64,000 bases of DNA, taken from NCBI RefSeq assembly GCF_002220365.1, contig NZ_MTHB01000102.1:1-64000 (forward strand), given 5' to 3'. Positions 9,161 to 18,576 of this stretch are shown one piece after another; position 1 is the stretch's first letter, and each line of letters begins with the position of its first letter. The translations under genes were made by a program, and so were the position numbers. Origin of the DNA: Caballeronia sordidicola (GTDB lineage: Bacteria > Pseudomonadota > Gammaproteobacteria > Burkholderiales > Burkholderiaceae). The notes beneath the pieces were generated by a model that ran no database searches, was not told where the DNA came from, and saw only the letters and a program-made list of their open reading frames with translations.

Positions 9161-10090
9161 TTAAAGCGACTGCGTAATTTGCGGTACAGTTTCGAACAGG
9201 TCAGCGACGAGGCCGTAGTCCGCAACGCTAAAGATGGGCGCCTCGGCATCCTTGTTCACCGCTACGATGACGTTCGAGTCTTTCATGCCGGCCAGATGCT
9301 GGATAGCACCCGAGATGCCAATAGCGATGTAAAGCTGCGGTGCAACAATTTTGCCGGTCTGGCCAACCTGCCAGTCGTTGGGAGCGAAGCCAGAATCTAC
9401 AGCAGCGCGTGAGGCGCCGACCGCTGCACCGAGCTTCTGGGCCAGAGGGTCGAGTAGGCCAAAATTCTCGGCGCTGCCCATGCCGCGTCCGCCCGACACC
9501 ACGATGCGGGCGGATGTTAGTTCCGGCCGCTCGCTGGTCGCAACTTCGCGACGAACGAAACGCACTTGGCCAGCGGCCGCCGCAGCTTGTTTCTTTTCCA
9601 CGGGTGCATAGCTTCCAGTGACCGCAGCGGCGTCGAAAGCGGTTGTCCGGATTGTGGCTACCTTTACCGCGTCGTCACATTGAACTGTGGCAATCGCATT
9701 TCCCGCATAAAACGGTCTATCGAATGTCTCGGCGGAGTGAATCGCAATCACGTCCGAAATTTGAGAGGCATCAAGCTTTGCCGCGACGCGCGGAGCCACG
9801 TTCTTGCCTGCAGCAGTTGCGGAGAAGAAAATGTGCGAGTAGGAAGTGGCGAGTGTCATCACCTGAGCGGCGACATTCTCAGCGAGACCGTCGGCAAGAT
9901 GGGGGGCATCGATGGATATCACATTGTCGACGCCTTCGATTGCACTCGCGGCTTGTGCAACTGAGTCTGCGTTATGACCAGCAACAAGTACATGCACGTC
10001 GTTGTTTAGCTGACGTGCCGCTGTCACCGTATGCAGGGTTGACGTCTTGACTTGAGCGTTGTCGTGTTCAGCAATAACGAGAGTGGTCAT
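9161..10090 (-). CDS. etfA: Electron transfer flavoprotein alpha subunit
   Basis: FAD-carrying subunit of ETF, which takes electrons from flavin dehydrogenases and passes them to ETF:ubiquinone oxidoreductase. The C-terminal FAD domain shows the signature region [20 protein letters not shown] and the following [18 protein letters not shown]. Length (309 aa) is normal. It starts one base after the etfB stop. Being in one operon with the FAD oxidoreductase at 11474 suggests this ETF is dedicated to that demethylating enzyme rather than the housekeeping ETF. Confidence 0.95.
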   Translation of the reverse strand: MTTLVIAEHDNAQVKTSTLHTVTAARQLNNDVHVLVAGHNADSVAQAASAIEGVDNVISIDAPHLADGLAENVAAQVMTLATSYSHIFFSATAAGKNVAPRVAAKLDASQISDVIAIHSAETFDRPFYAGNAIATVQCDDAVKVATIRTTAFDAAAVTGSYAPVEKKQAAAAAGQVRFVRREVATSERPELTSARIVVSGGRGMGSAENFGLLDPLAQKLGAAVGASRAAVDSGFAPNDWQVGQTGKIVAPQLYIAIGISGAIQHLAGMKDSNVIVAVNKDAEAPIFSVADYGLVADLFETVPQITQSL

Positions 10091-10840
10091 TTAGATTACC
10101 TTCGCTTCGTTCTTCAGTTTTTCAATCAGAGTCGCGACGTCTGGCACACGAACGCCCGCCGCACGGGATGCTGGTTCCACGACCTTCAAGGTCTTCAGAC
10201 GCGGTGCCGGGTCGACGCCAAGTTCGGCAGGACTCGTCGTGTCGATGGGCTTTTTCTTGGCTTTCATGATGTTCGGCAGCGTCACATAGCGCGGCTCGTT
10301 CAGGCGCAGGTCCGTTGTGACAATTGCAGGCAGCTGCAACTCGATAACTTCCACGCCACCGTCCACCTCGCGGGTGACCGTCGCAGTTTCGTTCGTGATT
10401 TCGATCTGACTGGCGAAGGTTGCCTGAGGCCAGTCAAGTAGTGCGGCTAGTAGCTGGCCGGTTTGGCCCGCGTCGTCGTCGATGGCCTGTTTGCCAAGAA
10501 TCACGAGCTGTGGCTTTTCGCGCTCAACTGCTGCTTTGAGCAGTTTCGCGACCGCGAGCGGCTGCAACTCAACGTCTGTCTGGATGTGTAAGCCTCTGTC
10601 TGCGCCGATAGCAAGCGCAGTGCGAAGCGTTTCTACGCTTTGAGCCGGTCCGCACGTCACTGCGATAACCTCGCTCGCGTGGCCTGCTTCTTTCAGACGC
10701 GTCGCCGCCTCGACCGCAATCTCGTCAAACGGGTTCATCGACATTTTCACGCTGCCGATGTCGACGCCGCTCTGGTCCGCTTTTACGCGGACCTTCACGT
10801 TGTAGTCCACGACGCGTTTAACTGCAGCAAAGACTTTCAT
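10091..10840 (-). CDS. etfB: Electron transfer flavoprotein beta subunit
   Basis: AMP-binding subunit of ETF (249 aa). It starts [19 protein letters not shown] and contains the conserved [16 protein letters not shown] and the later [12 protein letters not shown]...[16 protein letters not shown] segments of the family. The start overlaps the hutD stop as ATGA, and its own stop is directly followed by etfA, so the three are translationally coupled. Confidence 0.95.
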   Translation of the reverse strand: MKVFAAVKRVVDYNVKVRVKADQSGVDIGSVKMSMNPFDEIAVEAATRLKEAGHASEVIAVTCGPAQSVETLRTALAIGADRGLHIQTDVELQPLAVAKLLKAAVEREKPQLVILGKQAIDDDAGQTGQLLAALLDWPQATFASQIEITNETATVTREVDGGVEVIELQLPAIVTTDLRLNEPRYVTLPNIMKAKKKPIDTTSPAELGVDPAPRLKTLKVVEPASRAAGVRVPDVATLIEKLKNEAKVI

Positions 10841-11496
10841 TTAGGAATTCCTGTATCTAAAGGCATCGGTTCGGCTAAATCTTCGATCAGAACTAGCGCG
10901 GTAGAATTACCAGCTGCATATCGTTCGTCTTGCGTTAAATCGCCAAGAGGTATGAGCAGGATGTCTGGTCCTCCGTGTCCGCGCGTCATCACCATGTCCG
11001 CGTCAAGCATCGTTGCAGTCGCCAGGTCTCTGGTGCGCCATGCGCAGCTACCGTTAAGAGGGAGCACGAGTGCAAAGCACCTTGATGGAACCAGCAACGG
11101 CTTACGCAGCAAAATAACTTCGGCTCGAAACTGGCTTTGGTCGACCATCGTATTAAGTGCCACGACCGGACCGTCGCGAAGCGTGGCCCACCACTCCATG
11201 TCGCCGTCATATTCAATGGATCGTCCTGGTACAAGTTCGACTCGGGACGCCTCATGTTGAAGTGTTACCCCAGCGCCTTTGACAATGAGTGATTGGCGCG
11301 TCATGCCAGGGAATCGTGAATACGGCCCATCTCGTTCAACGTTGGCCAGACTGATTCGCCAGCTGGCGCCTGACTCCTCTGCGAGCGGACGCGTTTTGCC
11401 GCCGCCGTTGCGCCAGGCTTGCGTCTCGAAGGATGTTAGAGGCCGGGTCACAACGCCGACCGGCAGACCCGCATCAGGAAACGGCACCGAGGCCAT
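10837..11496 (-). CDS. hutD: HutD family protein
   Basis: Bicupin-like protein of the HutD family, whose exact role in histidine use is not settled; it is thought to limit pathway flux, perhaps by binding formylglutamate. The signature [14 protein letters not shown] near residue 30, [23 protein letters not shown], and the EPMPLD tail are present. It overlaps the upstream FAD oxidoreductase by 23 bases and etfB by four. Finding HutD here without hut structural genes, together with two FGase paralogues, links formylated glutamate chemistry to the betaine route. Confidence 0.8.
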   Translation of the reverse strand: MASVPFPDAGLPVGVVTRPLTSFETQAWRNGGGKTRPLAEESGASWRISLANVERDGPYSRFPGMTRQSLIVKGAGVTLQHEASRVELVPGRSIEYDGDMEWWATLRDGPVVALNTMVDQSQFRAEVILLRKPLLVPSRCFALVLPLNGSCAWRTRDLATATMLDADMVMTRGHGGPDILLIPLGDLTQDERYAAGNSTALVLIEDLAEPMPLDTGIPK

Positions 11497-12661
11497 ATTT
11501 GCCCGTCAGAAGCTTGCCCGACGCAAAACGTTCAATTGAGTAGGGGTGAAGTGAGACGTCGGTCGGCATGCCGAGAGCCGCCTGCGCTAACACTTTCCCA
11601 ACAGTCGGGGAAAGTTTGAATCCGTGGCCGGAGAAGCCGTATCCGACAATTAGGCCTTCAATGCCTGGCAATGCGCCGAGCACTGGGTTCCAATCCGGCG
11701 TCACATCATAGACGCCCGTCCATGAGGATGCGATGCCCGCGGTCTCGTATGCCGGGAAACGCTCGGCGACCTGTGTGCCGACATCGATGATGTAGTCCAC
11801 CGGAATATCGCCCTGTTCGGTGTCGGCAGAGTTAAGTTTCTCACCCACGACACCTTCGCTCACCAGCATTTGTTTGCCGCCGTAGCTGCGGTAATAAAGC
11901 ATCCCTTCCGAGGCCAGGTCCTTGAACACGGGCATTTTGAATGTGTAATGCGCGGCGTCACATTCGAGGGCAAGGACTGCATGCCTCTCCGGAGCGACGG
12001 GCAATTCTTGACCGGTCCAACCTGCAAGTTCCGGCGTCCAGATGTTCTGCGTGCTGACCACCGTAGAAGCAGCAAAATCCCCAGCGCTCGTTGAGACGCC
12101 AACAACGCGGCCATTTTCGATAAGCAACTTGTTGACCGTCACGTTTTCCATAACTTTGACCCCGCCCCGGCGCGCTGCACGCGCGAAACTGGTCGCGGTC
12201 AAGTAGGCATCAGCGAAGCCCGCTTCCGGCTCGAATCCAATGAGTGCCGCGTCGTCGAACCGCGCGATGGGCATCAACTCTGCCGCCTGACGGGCGTCCA
12301 GTAGTTCCAGCGGGATGCCTTGTTGCATCTGTTGCTCAAGCGAGGCGCGCAGCGGGGCGACCTTGTCACCCTCAGCGGCGACAATCATGTAGCCGCACTT
12401 GACCAGGCCGCACGACGCTTCTTCGTCGCCGAGGTACGTCGCAAAGTCGTTGAACACTGACCACGACTTACGAGCCAGCTCGACGTTCTCTTTCACGGAG
12501 TAGTGCGTACGCAATATCCCGGACGACTGAGACGTGGTACCTGCGCCGATGGTCGCGCGGTCAAGCACGAGCACCTTTTTTGCGCCAAGTTTTGAGAGAT
12601 GAAACGCGACCGAAGTGCCGATTACGCCGGCGCCGATTACCACTACATCATAGGTATCCAC
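11474..12661 (-). CDS. FAD-dependent amine oxidoreductase (sarcosine/N-methylproline dehydrogenase-like)
   Basis: DAO-fold flavoprotein of 395 residues, similar in size and layout to the SoxB/monomeric sarcosine oxidase group. The Rossmann motif VVVIGAGVIGTSVAFHLSKLG is at residues 6-26, then GAGTTSQSSGILR, and near the C-terminus the FAD-contact VGYGFSGHGFKLSPTVG. It lacks the folate domain of dimethylglycine dehydrogenases. Because etfBA follow in the same operon and ETF-QO is divergent, it probably works as an ETF-linked dehydrogenase that removes an N-methyl group as formaldehyde, for example from N-methylproline. The substrate is inferred from context only. Confidence 0.8.
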   Translation of the reverse strand: MDTYDVVVIGAGVIGTSVAFHLSKLGAKKVLVLDRATIGAGTTSQSSGILRTHYSVKENVELARKSWSVFNDFATYLGDEEASCGLVKCGYMIVAAEGDKVAPLRASLEQQMQQGIPLELLDARQAAELMPIARFDDAALIGFEPEAGFADAYLTATSFARAARRGGVKVMENVTVNKLLIENGRVVGVSTSAGDFAASTVVSTQNIWTPELAGWTGQELPVAPERHAVLALECDAAHYTFKMPVFKDLASEGMLYYRSYGGKQMLVSEGVVGEKLNSADTEQGDIPVDYIIDVGTQVAERFPAYETAGIASSWTGVYDVTPDWNPVLGALPGIEGLIVGYGFSGHGFKLSPTVGKVLAQAALGMPTDVSLHPYSIERFASGKLLTGKYGLGAVS

Positions 12662-13000
12662 GATTCCGCTTCCTTATTGATTACCGACCGTGCATGCAGT
12701 GTGCGATTTCCCGGAAGAATCGGCGCGAATATAAATGCGGACGATGTTTAGCAGAAGCGCGCTGCGTGTTGTGAGTTTCTGGCTCAAGCAACCGGGCGTC
12801 CCGCAGCCGTAGAACGCCGCACTGTTCGGGTGCGGTTCGAACTGTCCGAAGACTTGGCGCGCACTGGTCGCGCGGGACGGGAGCAATGCAAGCGAGCAAT
12901 GTTTCGCAATTCAACAGTTGCTTGTTTGCAGCATAAACAATGTCGATAACGTGACAGGACATCGCAGCCGCCTCTAGGATGGACGCCAATCGATAGATGA
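12662..13000. promoter_or_regulatory. Divergent promoter region between the amine dehydrogenase operon and ETF-QO
   Basis: No gene is convincing in these 339 bases. Two divergent units that work in the same electron path start from it, so shared control is likely. A TGTC...GACA inverted repeat near 12938-12953 is the only dyad noticed; no clear -35/-10 pair could be fixed by eye. Confidence 0.4.
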
Positions 13001-14686
13001 ATGGGCTCTGCAATGGACACAGGTACGGATGCTGACCAATGGGTGGAACGCGAATCGATGGAATACGACGTGGTCATTGTCGGCGGCGGCCCTGCGGGAC
13101 TGGCGGCAGCTATTCGCTTGAGGCAACTGGCATTGGAAGCCGGTGCGGAACTTAGTGTGTGTGTGCTGGAAAAGGGTTCAGAGATTGGGGCGCATATCCT
13201 ATCGGGCGCAGTCATGGACCCGCGGGCAATCAGCGAACTTATTCCTGACTGGAAGGCGCAGGGTGCGCCCCTTGACGTGGAAGTGACAGAAGACCGCTTC
13301 CTTTTTTTGTCGAAATCCGGCGCAACGACCGTTCCGAATTGGGCGCTTCCCGATAACTTCAAGAACCACGGCAATTACGTTGTCAGCCTGGCGAACGTGA
13401 CACGTTGGCTAGGTCAGCAGGCGGAAGGGCTTGGCGTTGAAATCTTCGCGGGCTTTCCGGCTGCGGAAGTCCTATATAACAGCGATGGGTCGGTAAAAGG
13501 AGTTGCGACGGGCAATCTCGGTGTTGGGAGGGACGGTAAGCCAACCGAGAATTTTCAGTCTGGGATGGAACTGCACGCGAAGTACACACTTTTCTGCGAA
13601 GGCGCGCGAGGACACCTGGGTCGCCAGTTGCACGACAAGTTTAGCCTCCGTAATGGCATTGACCCGCAGGTCTACGGCATCGGTATCAAGGAAGTCTGGG
13701 AGATTGACCCGACCAGACACCGGCAGGGGTTGGTATTGCATACCGCCGGGTGGCCGCTCGAACGGGACACCTACGGAGGCTCGTTCCTCTATCACATGGA
13801 CAACAACCAAGTCGTCGTCGGTTTCGTAGTCGGCTTGGGCTACTCAAATCCGTACTTGTCTCCCTTTGAGGAGTTCCAACGTTACAAAACGCATCCGGAA
13901 ATCCGCAAGTTTCTTGAAGGAGGACGGCGTGTGTCCTACGGCGCGCGTGCAATCACCGCCGGTGGCTTGATGTCTCTGCCCAAGCTGGTGTTTCCGGGGG
14001 GCGCTCTTGTTGGCGACAACGCGGGCTTCCTGAACGCGTCGCGAATCAAGGGATCGCACGCAGCTATCAAGACCGGAATGCTTGCCGCGCAAGCAGCATT
14101 CGAAGCGGTCCAGGCTGGGCGTGGCAATGACGAGCTGGCCGCCTATCCCAAAGCGTTCAAAGAATCCTGGCTGTACGCGGAGCTGTACCGGGCACGTAAC
14201 TTCAAACAGTGGATGGGGAAAGGTCTTTACCTGGGCACGCTGATGGTTGGTATCGAGCAGAAGCTGCTGGGCGGCAACGTGCCGTGGACGCTGCATCATC
14301 GGCACTCGGACCACGAGATGCTTAAACCTGCGGCGCAGTGCAAAAAAATCGATTATCCAAAGCCTGATGGTCGGCTGACCTTTGACCGTCTTTCATCGGT
14401 GTTCATTTCAAACACGAACCACGAGGAAAATCAGCCTGCCCACCTAACCCTGAAGGACCCCACAGTGCCTGTGAATGTCAATCTTCAGGTCTATGCCGGT
14501 CCAGAAAGCAGATTCTGCCCGGCAGGTGTCTACGACTTTGTGAAAGACGAAAGCGGACGCGACCGCCTCCAAATCAGCGCCCAAAATTGCGTGCACTGCA
14601 AGACCTGCGACATTAAAGACCCGACGCAAAACATCGTTTGGGTGACGCCCGAAGGGGGCGGCGGTCCGAACTATTCCAACATGTAG
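13001..14686 (+). CDS. etfD: Electron transfer flavoprotein-ubiquinone oxidoreductase
   Basis: Membrane-associated FAD and [4Fe-4S] enzyme that moves electrons from ETF to the quinone pool. The FAD motif DVVIVGGGPAGLAAAIRLRQ lies at about residues 22-41, with EKGSEIGAHILSGAVMDP next. The C-terminal cluster domain contains CPAGVYDFV and NCVHCKTCDIKDPTQNI, supplying the four cysteines. Length (561 aa) is normal. ATGs at 13001, 13013 and 13058 are all possible starts. It completes the chain from the divergent amine dehydrogenase through EtfAB to quinone. Confidence 0.95.
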   Translation: MGSAMDTGTDADQWVERESMEYDVVIVGGGPAGLAAAIRLRQLALEAGAELSVCVLEKGSEIGAHILSGAVMDPRAISELIPDWKAQGAPLDVEVTEDRFLFLSKSGATTVPNWALPDNFKNHGNYVVSLANVTRWLGQQAEGLGVEIFAGFPAAEVLYNSDGSVKGVATGNLGVGRDGKPTENFQSGMELHAKYTLFCEGARGHLGRQLHDKFSLRNGIDPQVYGIGIKEVWEIDPTRHRQGLVLHTAGWPLERDTYGGSFLYHMDNNQVVVGFVVGLGYSNPYLSPFEEFQRYKTHPEIRKFLEGGRRVSYGARAITAGGLMSLPKLVFPGGALVGDNAGFLNASRIKGSHAAIKTGMLAAQAAFEAVQAGRGNDELAAYPKAFKESWLYAELYRARNFKQWMGKGLYLGTLMVGIEQKLLGGNVPWTLHHRHSDHEMLKPAAQCKKIDYPKPDGRLTFDRLSSVFISNTNHEENQPAHLTLKDPTVPVNVNLQVYAGPESRFCPAGVYDFVKDESGRDRLQISAQNCVHCKTCDIKDPTQNIVWVTPEGGGGPNYSNM

Positions 14687-14717
14687 AGGCCGAATGTTCC
14701 ATCGCCTGGAGAGGTTC

Positions 14718-15374
14718 TCAATGAGACATCGCCGCTTTCTGCAGATTCGACTTCCAGACCCAGTGAGTAGCGTTGTCAATCATCCCATGAAAGATGCCGA
14801 TGACTTCATCCATCGAGATACTTGCAGCGACACGATGCTCAATCCACAGACCATGAACGAGCGCCATGGCCTGAATGGCGTGAATCCTGGCCATCGCTGG
14901 GTCACAGCCAGCCTGACGCAAGTCGTAAATGAAATTGGAGCGAAGTCGCCTCGAAAATGCCGAACAAAGTCGCTGCACTTCAACTTCATGGGCCGACGAG
15001 CTCCACATATGAGGCCATACATTTGCGGCACCTGGACTCATGACCTCATGATTGAAGCACATGTCCGCCGTAAATTTCATCCGTTCGACAGGGTCGGCGA
15101 TACCTCGCCGGCCTCTTGTGAGTTGGTCTCGCATGCGCCGAATCAGATGGACGAACGTGGTGTAGACAAGGTTGCTCTTGTTCTGGAAGTGATGATGGAC
15201 AAGGCCCAACGATACGCCTGCGTAGTCGCTGACTTTCCTTATGGTGAGATTCTCAAGCCCAAGTTCGCCTACGACTGCCAAAGTGGCGTCAAGCAGTCTG
15301 ACCCTCATGCCGTCAGACTGAAGCTCCTCACGTCGGGGGTCCGGTGTCGCGACTTCTGGCGTCGTCACTCTCAT
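14718..15374 (-). CDS. TetR-family regulator, BetI-like (218 aa)
   Basis: TetR repressor with helix-turn-helix ENLTIRKVSDYAGVSLGLVHHHFQNKSNLV, closely patterned on BetI, the choline-responsive repressor of betaine genes. ATG 15374 is chosen since CAGGAA lies seven bases upstream and the DNA-binding domain then starts about 20 residues in. It faces the ABC transporter-putA operon, and three TGAAC-N4-GTTCA palindromes lie in the shared upstream region, so it probably represses that operon and itself until a betaine or N-methyl amino acid binds. It is convergent with the ETF-QO gene. Confidence 0.85.
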   Translation of the reverse strand: MRVTTPEVATPDPRREELQSDGMRVRLLDATLAVVGELGLENLTIRKVSDYAGVSLGLVHHHFQNKSNLVYTTFVHLIRRMRDQLTRGRRGIADPVERMKFTADMCFNHEVMSPGAANVWPHMWSSSAHEVEVQRLCSAFSRRLRSNFIYDLRQAGCDPAMARIHAIQAMALVHGLWIEHRVAASISMDEVIGIFHGMIDNATHWVWKSNLQKAAMSH

Positions 15375-15476
15375 TGAAAAATTCCTGATAATTGGGTTCA
15401 TGACCAAGCCATGGTCACTCTGTTTCAACGGTTGGTCAGCCAATCGTGCCAACCATGTTACCGAACGACCCGAGAT

Positions 15477-15534
15477 TGAACAAACGTTCACAAAAAACGG
15501 GCATCGATGCACGCAAATGTTGAACGCATGTTCA
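15477..15534. promoter_or_regulatory. Two operator palindromes, TGAAC-N4-GTTCA
   Basis: TGAACAAACGTTCA at 15477-15490 and TGAACGCATGTTCA at 15521-15534, 44 bases apart centre to centre (about four helical turns). They sit 100-160 bases upstream of the BetI-like gene. Fourteen-base dyads of this kind are typical TetR-family operators; assigning them to this regulator is inference. Confidence 0.65.
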
Positions 15535-15669
15535 CTGTGAAAAGTAAGATTCCTAAGAAAAATACCCAACGCCGTCGAAAGATAACCCCTCTTGGTTAGC
15601 AAAAACCCTAGTTAAATTATTTTTGACTCGATTGAGACATGTATATAGTAGGGGAAACGCTGACAGAGT

Positions 15670-15683
15670 TGAACAGATGTTCA
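15670..15683. promoter_or_regulatory. Third operator palindrome, TGAAC-N4-GTTCA
   Basis: TGAACAGATGTTCA, with the same conserved arms as the two copies at 15477-15534 but a different centre. It lies about 370 bases before the ABC ATPase start, so looping or a long leader would be needed for it to act on that operon. Confidence 0.6.
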
Positions 15684-15765
15684 GGGTATAGTCGGTTTGC
15701 AACTGGGTGTGGATGCCTTTTAATGCTATGAGTTGTTCAGCATGAGCCAAGATTAGGAGGCGACG

Positions 15766-15873
15766 ATGAGCCCGACGCTGCCGTTGTCGCTTGCGGCGCC
15801 GCTGAGAGGGCTAGCAAATCGCCCTTCCAGTCGAAGCCACGTATTAGTTCTGAAAATGTATTTTTCGCAATAA
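15766..15873 (+). CDS. Possible small ORF (35 aa) with a strong ribosome site
   Basis: ATG 15766 is preceded by a perfect AGGAGG at 15755-15760 with five-base spacing, unusual for intergenic DNA. The 35-residue product has a hydrophobic start (MSPTLPLSLAAPLRGLA) and a basic middle. It resembles no family I recognise. It could be a leader peptide or small protein in the 5' region of the transporter operon, or the start of a gene lost by deletion. Confidence 0.3.
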   Translation: MSPTLPLSLAAPLRGLANRPSSRSHVLVLKMYFSQ

Positions 15874-16054
15874 GCACAACTAATGAGTAAGGCGATTGAG
15901 GCAGCGATTGAATGATTGCTGAAAAACGTCTGAGGCAGAGGGTGTTGAACGGAATGTTATGCGCGTCCTGAATTGCCCCGCGTGACCCCAGTTTGACCCG
16001 GTCCGCGCCAGAGCCAGGATTGGTCTGTAGTAAAGCTTTTCATGAGGAACAGTG

Positions 16055-17140
16055 ATGTCGACGATTGTCTCTTTCAAAAACGTTCAAAAAACGTACGACG
16101 GCGAAACGCTTGTGGTGAAAAACCTGAACCTCGATATTGAAGAGGGGGAGTTTCTGACCATGCTTGGGCCGTCGGGCTCTGGAAAGACGACGTGCCTGAT
16201 GATGCTCGCAGGGTTCGAGACTGCAACTCATGGGGAGATTTTGCTGCAAGGCCGGCCAATCAACCGCATTCCACCCGAGCGCCGCAATATCGGCATGGTC
16301 TTCCAGAGCTACGCGCTCTTTCCTCACAAATCCGTTGCCGAGAATCTCGCGTTCCCGCTGAAGGTCCGGAAGATGAGCAGGGCCGATATTGAGAAAAAGG
16401 TTCAGCAGGCTTTGAAGATGGTGAACATGGACAAGTTCGCTAATCGCATGCCGGCGCAGCTTTCTGGCGGACAGCAACAACGTATTGCAGTTGCAAGAGC
16501 GCTCGTCTTCCAACCAGCTCTTGTGCTTATGGACGAGCCGCTTGGAGCGCTGGACAAGCAGTTGCGCGAGCAGATGCAATATGAAATCAAGCAAATTCAC
16601 GCTCAGAGCGGGTTGACAGTCGTGTATGTCACGCACGACCAGAGCGAAGCAATGACGATGTCGGACCGAATCGCTGTCTTTAACAACGGAGTTATCCAGC
16701 AACTCGCAACGCCTTCGAGTCTGTACGAGCGACCCGAGAATGCGTTCGTTGCCCGCTTCATTGGTGAAAGCAATGAGTTGAAGGGTGTTATCGCCGCGGT
16801 CGAGAGCGAGCGTTGCACCGTGAAGCTGGATGGCGGCCACACCATAAAGGCAAGTACTGGTGCCGCAATCAAGCCATCTGACAGCACATGCGTATCCCTG
16901 CGACCAGAACGCATTGCAATCGGTGAGCCGGCCAAAGTGTGCGACAACGTCTTTAGTGGCGGAGTAAAGGATTTGATTTATTACGGCGACCATCTCCGGC
17001 TGGTAATGCAAATTTGCGGGAAGGACGACTTCATCGTGAAGCTGCCAAACGATGGCGCCGCGCGCCAATTGCGCGTTGGAGATGCGGTACACGTGGGATG
17101 GATGGCCGACTCGTGTAGAGCCTTGGTAGCACTCCACTAG
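16055..17140 (+). CDS. ABC transporter ATP-binding protein, PotA type
   Basis: Nucleotide-binding subunit of a polyamine/opine-type importer (361 aa). Walker A GPSGSGKTT (about residues 38-46), Q-loop VFQSYALFPH, signature LSGGQQQR, Walker B ALVLMDEPLGALD and the H-loop VTHDQSEAM are intact, followed by a C-terminal TOBE-like regulatory domain. ATG 16055 is preferred over the in-frame GTG three bases earlier; GAGGA lies seven bases upstream. It heads an operon with two permeases, PutA and the binding protein, so it likely imports the proline-related compound whose ring PutA oxidises. Confidence 0.92.
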   Translation: MSTIVSFKNVQKTYDGETLVVKNLNLDIEEGEFLTMLGPSGSGKTTCLMMLAGFETATHGEILLQGRPINRIPPERRNIGMVFQSYALFPHKSVAENLAFPLKVRKMSRADIEKKVQQALKMVNMDKFANRMPAQLSGGQQQRIAVARALVFQPALVLMDEPLGALDKQLREQMQYEIKQIHAQSGLTVVYVTHDQSEAMTMSDRIAVFNNGVIQQLATPSSLYERPENAFVARFIGESNELKGVIAAVESERCTVKLDGGHTIKASTGAAIKPSDSTCVSLRPERIAIGEPAKVCDNVFSGGVKDLIYYGDHLRLVMQICGKDDFIVKLPNDGAARQLRVGDAVHVGWMADSCRALVALH

Positions 17141-17298
17141 CGGTGACGAAGAGAGTTGTCAGAGACGTCCAGAGCAGCTAACAGTTTTAAATTGGTCGCG
17201 TGGCGAATCGGGTTCTGCCACGAGAAGGCGCCTTCCGGACGATGCCCCGCAATGACATTGCCTAACCAGAGAAGGCGATTTTTCCGCCGAACTGAGAA

Positions 17299-18573
17299 AT
17301 GATTCATTCCACTGAAATGACAGTTTCGACGACCGATATTCTTGGGTCGAATGTCGACGACTCTAAAGGTCTAAAGGCACGGCTACGCAGGGCCGAACGA
17401 AAGGAACGCGCTAAGGCCACGATGCTGGTCTTACCGTTACTAGCTTTCTTGCTGGTTACTTTCCTCGTGCCGATTGGAAACCTGCTGCTCAAAAGCGTCA
17501 GAGACCCTACGGTCTCGCAAGAATTACCGCACGCGGCGGCGCTCTTGCGAAGCTGGAATCCTGCGGATGGGAAATTGCCTTCTGAGGTTGTATTTGACGC
17601 GTTTGGAAAAGACCTTGTCACTGCGAAGGCGAACGACGGCGTGACCCGTGTTGCAGCTCGTCTGAATTACGATGAAGCGGGACTGCGCAGCCTAATCATG
17701 AAGACTGCGCGTCACGTAGGCGATGAACGCACAGGTTCGTGGCACTCATGGTTCACATCAGTCGATTCACGTTGGGACGAGCCGGCCACCTGGACAACTC
17801 TGAAGTACGCGTCATCGCCTTGGACCTTCGACTACTACCTTAAGGCGTTCGACTTCAAGCGCGACGTTAATGGTGCAATCGTCCAGCAGCCGGAAAATCA
17901 ACGGCTGTATGTCGGAGTCTTCATCAGGACAGCATGGGTCAGCATGCTCGTGAGTTTCCTGTGTCTTCTGTTTGGCTACCCGGTCGCTTTTTTTCTCGCC
18001 AACATTCCAGCGCGCTACAGCAACTTGTTCATGATTATGGTTCTGTTGCCATTCTGGACTTCGATTCTCGTCCGGACTACGGCATGGGTTGTTGTGCTGC
18101 AGACGCATGGCGTGGTGAACGACTTTCTCACGCAACTTGGTATCCCCCGAATGGGCCTTATCTACAACCGGTTCGGTGTCCTGATTGCGATGACGCACAT
18201 TCTGCTGCCGTACGCGATTCTGTCGCTTTATAGCGTAATGAAAGGCGTCCCTTCGGTTTATATGAAAGCCGCGCGCTCGCTCGGTGCAGGCCCGATTCGC
18301 GCTTTCTTTCAGGCGTACTTTCCGCAAACGCTTCCAGGCATCGGCGCAGCGGGAATGCTTACTTTCATTCTTGCGGTTGGCTACTACATTACGCCGGCCA
18401 TTGTGGGTGGTCCCGATGACCAGTTGGCAAGCTACTTCATCGCCAACCACGTCAACACGACGCTCAACTGGGGCTTGGCCAGTGCCTTGGCGTCAGTTCT
18501 TCTTGCGGGCGTATTGCTCATCTACGGAATCTTTGTTCGTATCACCGGCGGCGCCGGTGTGAAACTGGGGTAA
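17299..18573 (+). CDS. ABC transporter permease, PotB type
   Basis: Inner membrane permease (424 aa) with six predicted membrane segments. The first (LPLLAFLLVTFLVPIGNLLL) is separated from the core by a long periplasmic region of about 130 residues, which is longer than in PotB but seen in opine/amine-type relatives. The EAA loop (about SLGAGPIRAFFQAYFPQTLPG) that docks on the ATPase is present. The second permease follows after three bases. Confidence 0.9.
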   Translation: MIHSTEMTVSTTDILGSNVDDSKGLKARLRRAERKERAKATMLVLPLLAFLLVTFLVPIGNLLLKSVRDPTVSQELPHAAALLRSWNPADGKLPSEVVFDAFGKDLVTAKANDGVTRVAARLNYDEAGLRSLIMKTARHVGDERTGSWHSWFTSVDSRWDEPATWTTLKYASSPWTFDYYLKAFDFKRDVNGAIVQQPENQRLYVGVFIRTAWVSMLVSFLCLLFGYPVAFFLANIPARYSNLFMIMVLLPFWTSILVRTTAWVVVLQTHGVVNDFLTQLGIPRMGLIYNRFGVLIAMTHILLPYAILSLYSVMKGVPSVYMKAARSLGAGPIRAFFQAYFPQTLPGIGAAGMLTFILAVGYYITPAIVGGPDDQLASYFIANHVNTTLNWGLASALASVLLAGVLLIYGIFVRITGGAGVKLG

Positions 18574-18576
18574 AAC

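Noticed and set aside
16040..17137. Long open frame (365 codons) on the minus strand opposite the PotA-type ATPase gene
   Set aside because: It mirrors the real gene, has no family motif and no ribosome site, and the plus-strand product has all ABC signatures.
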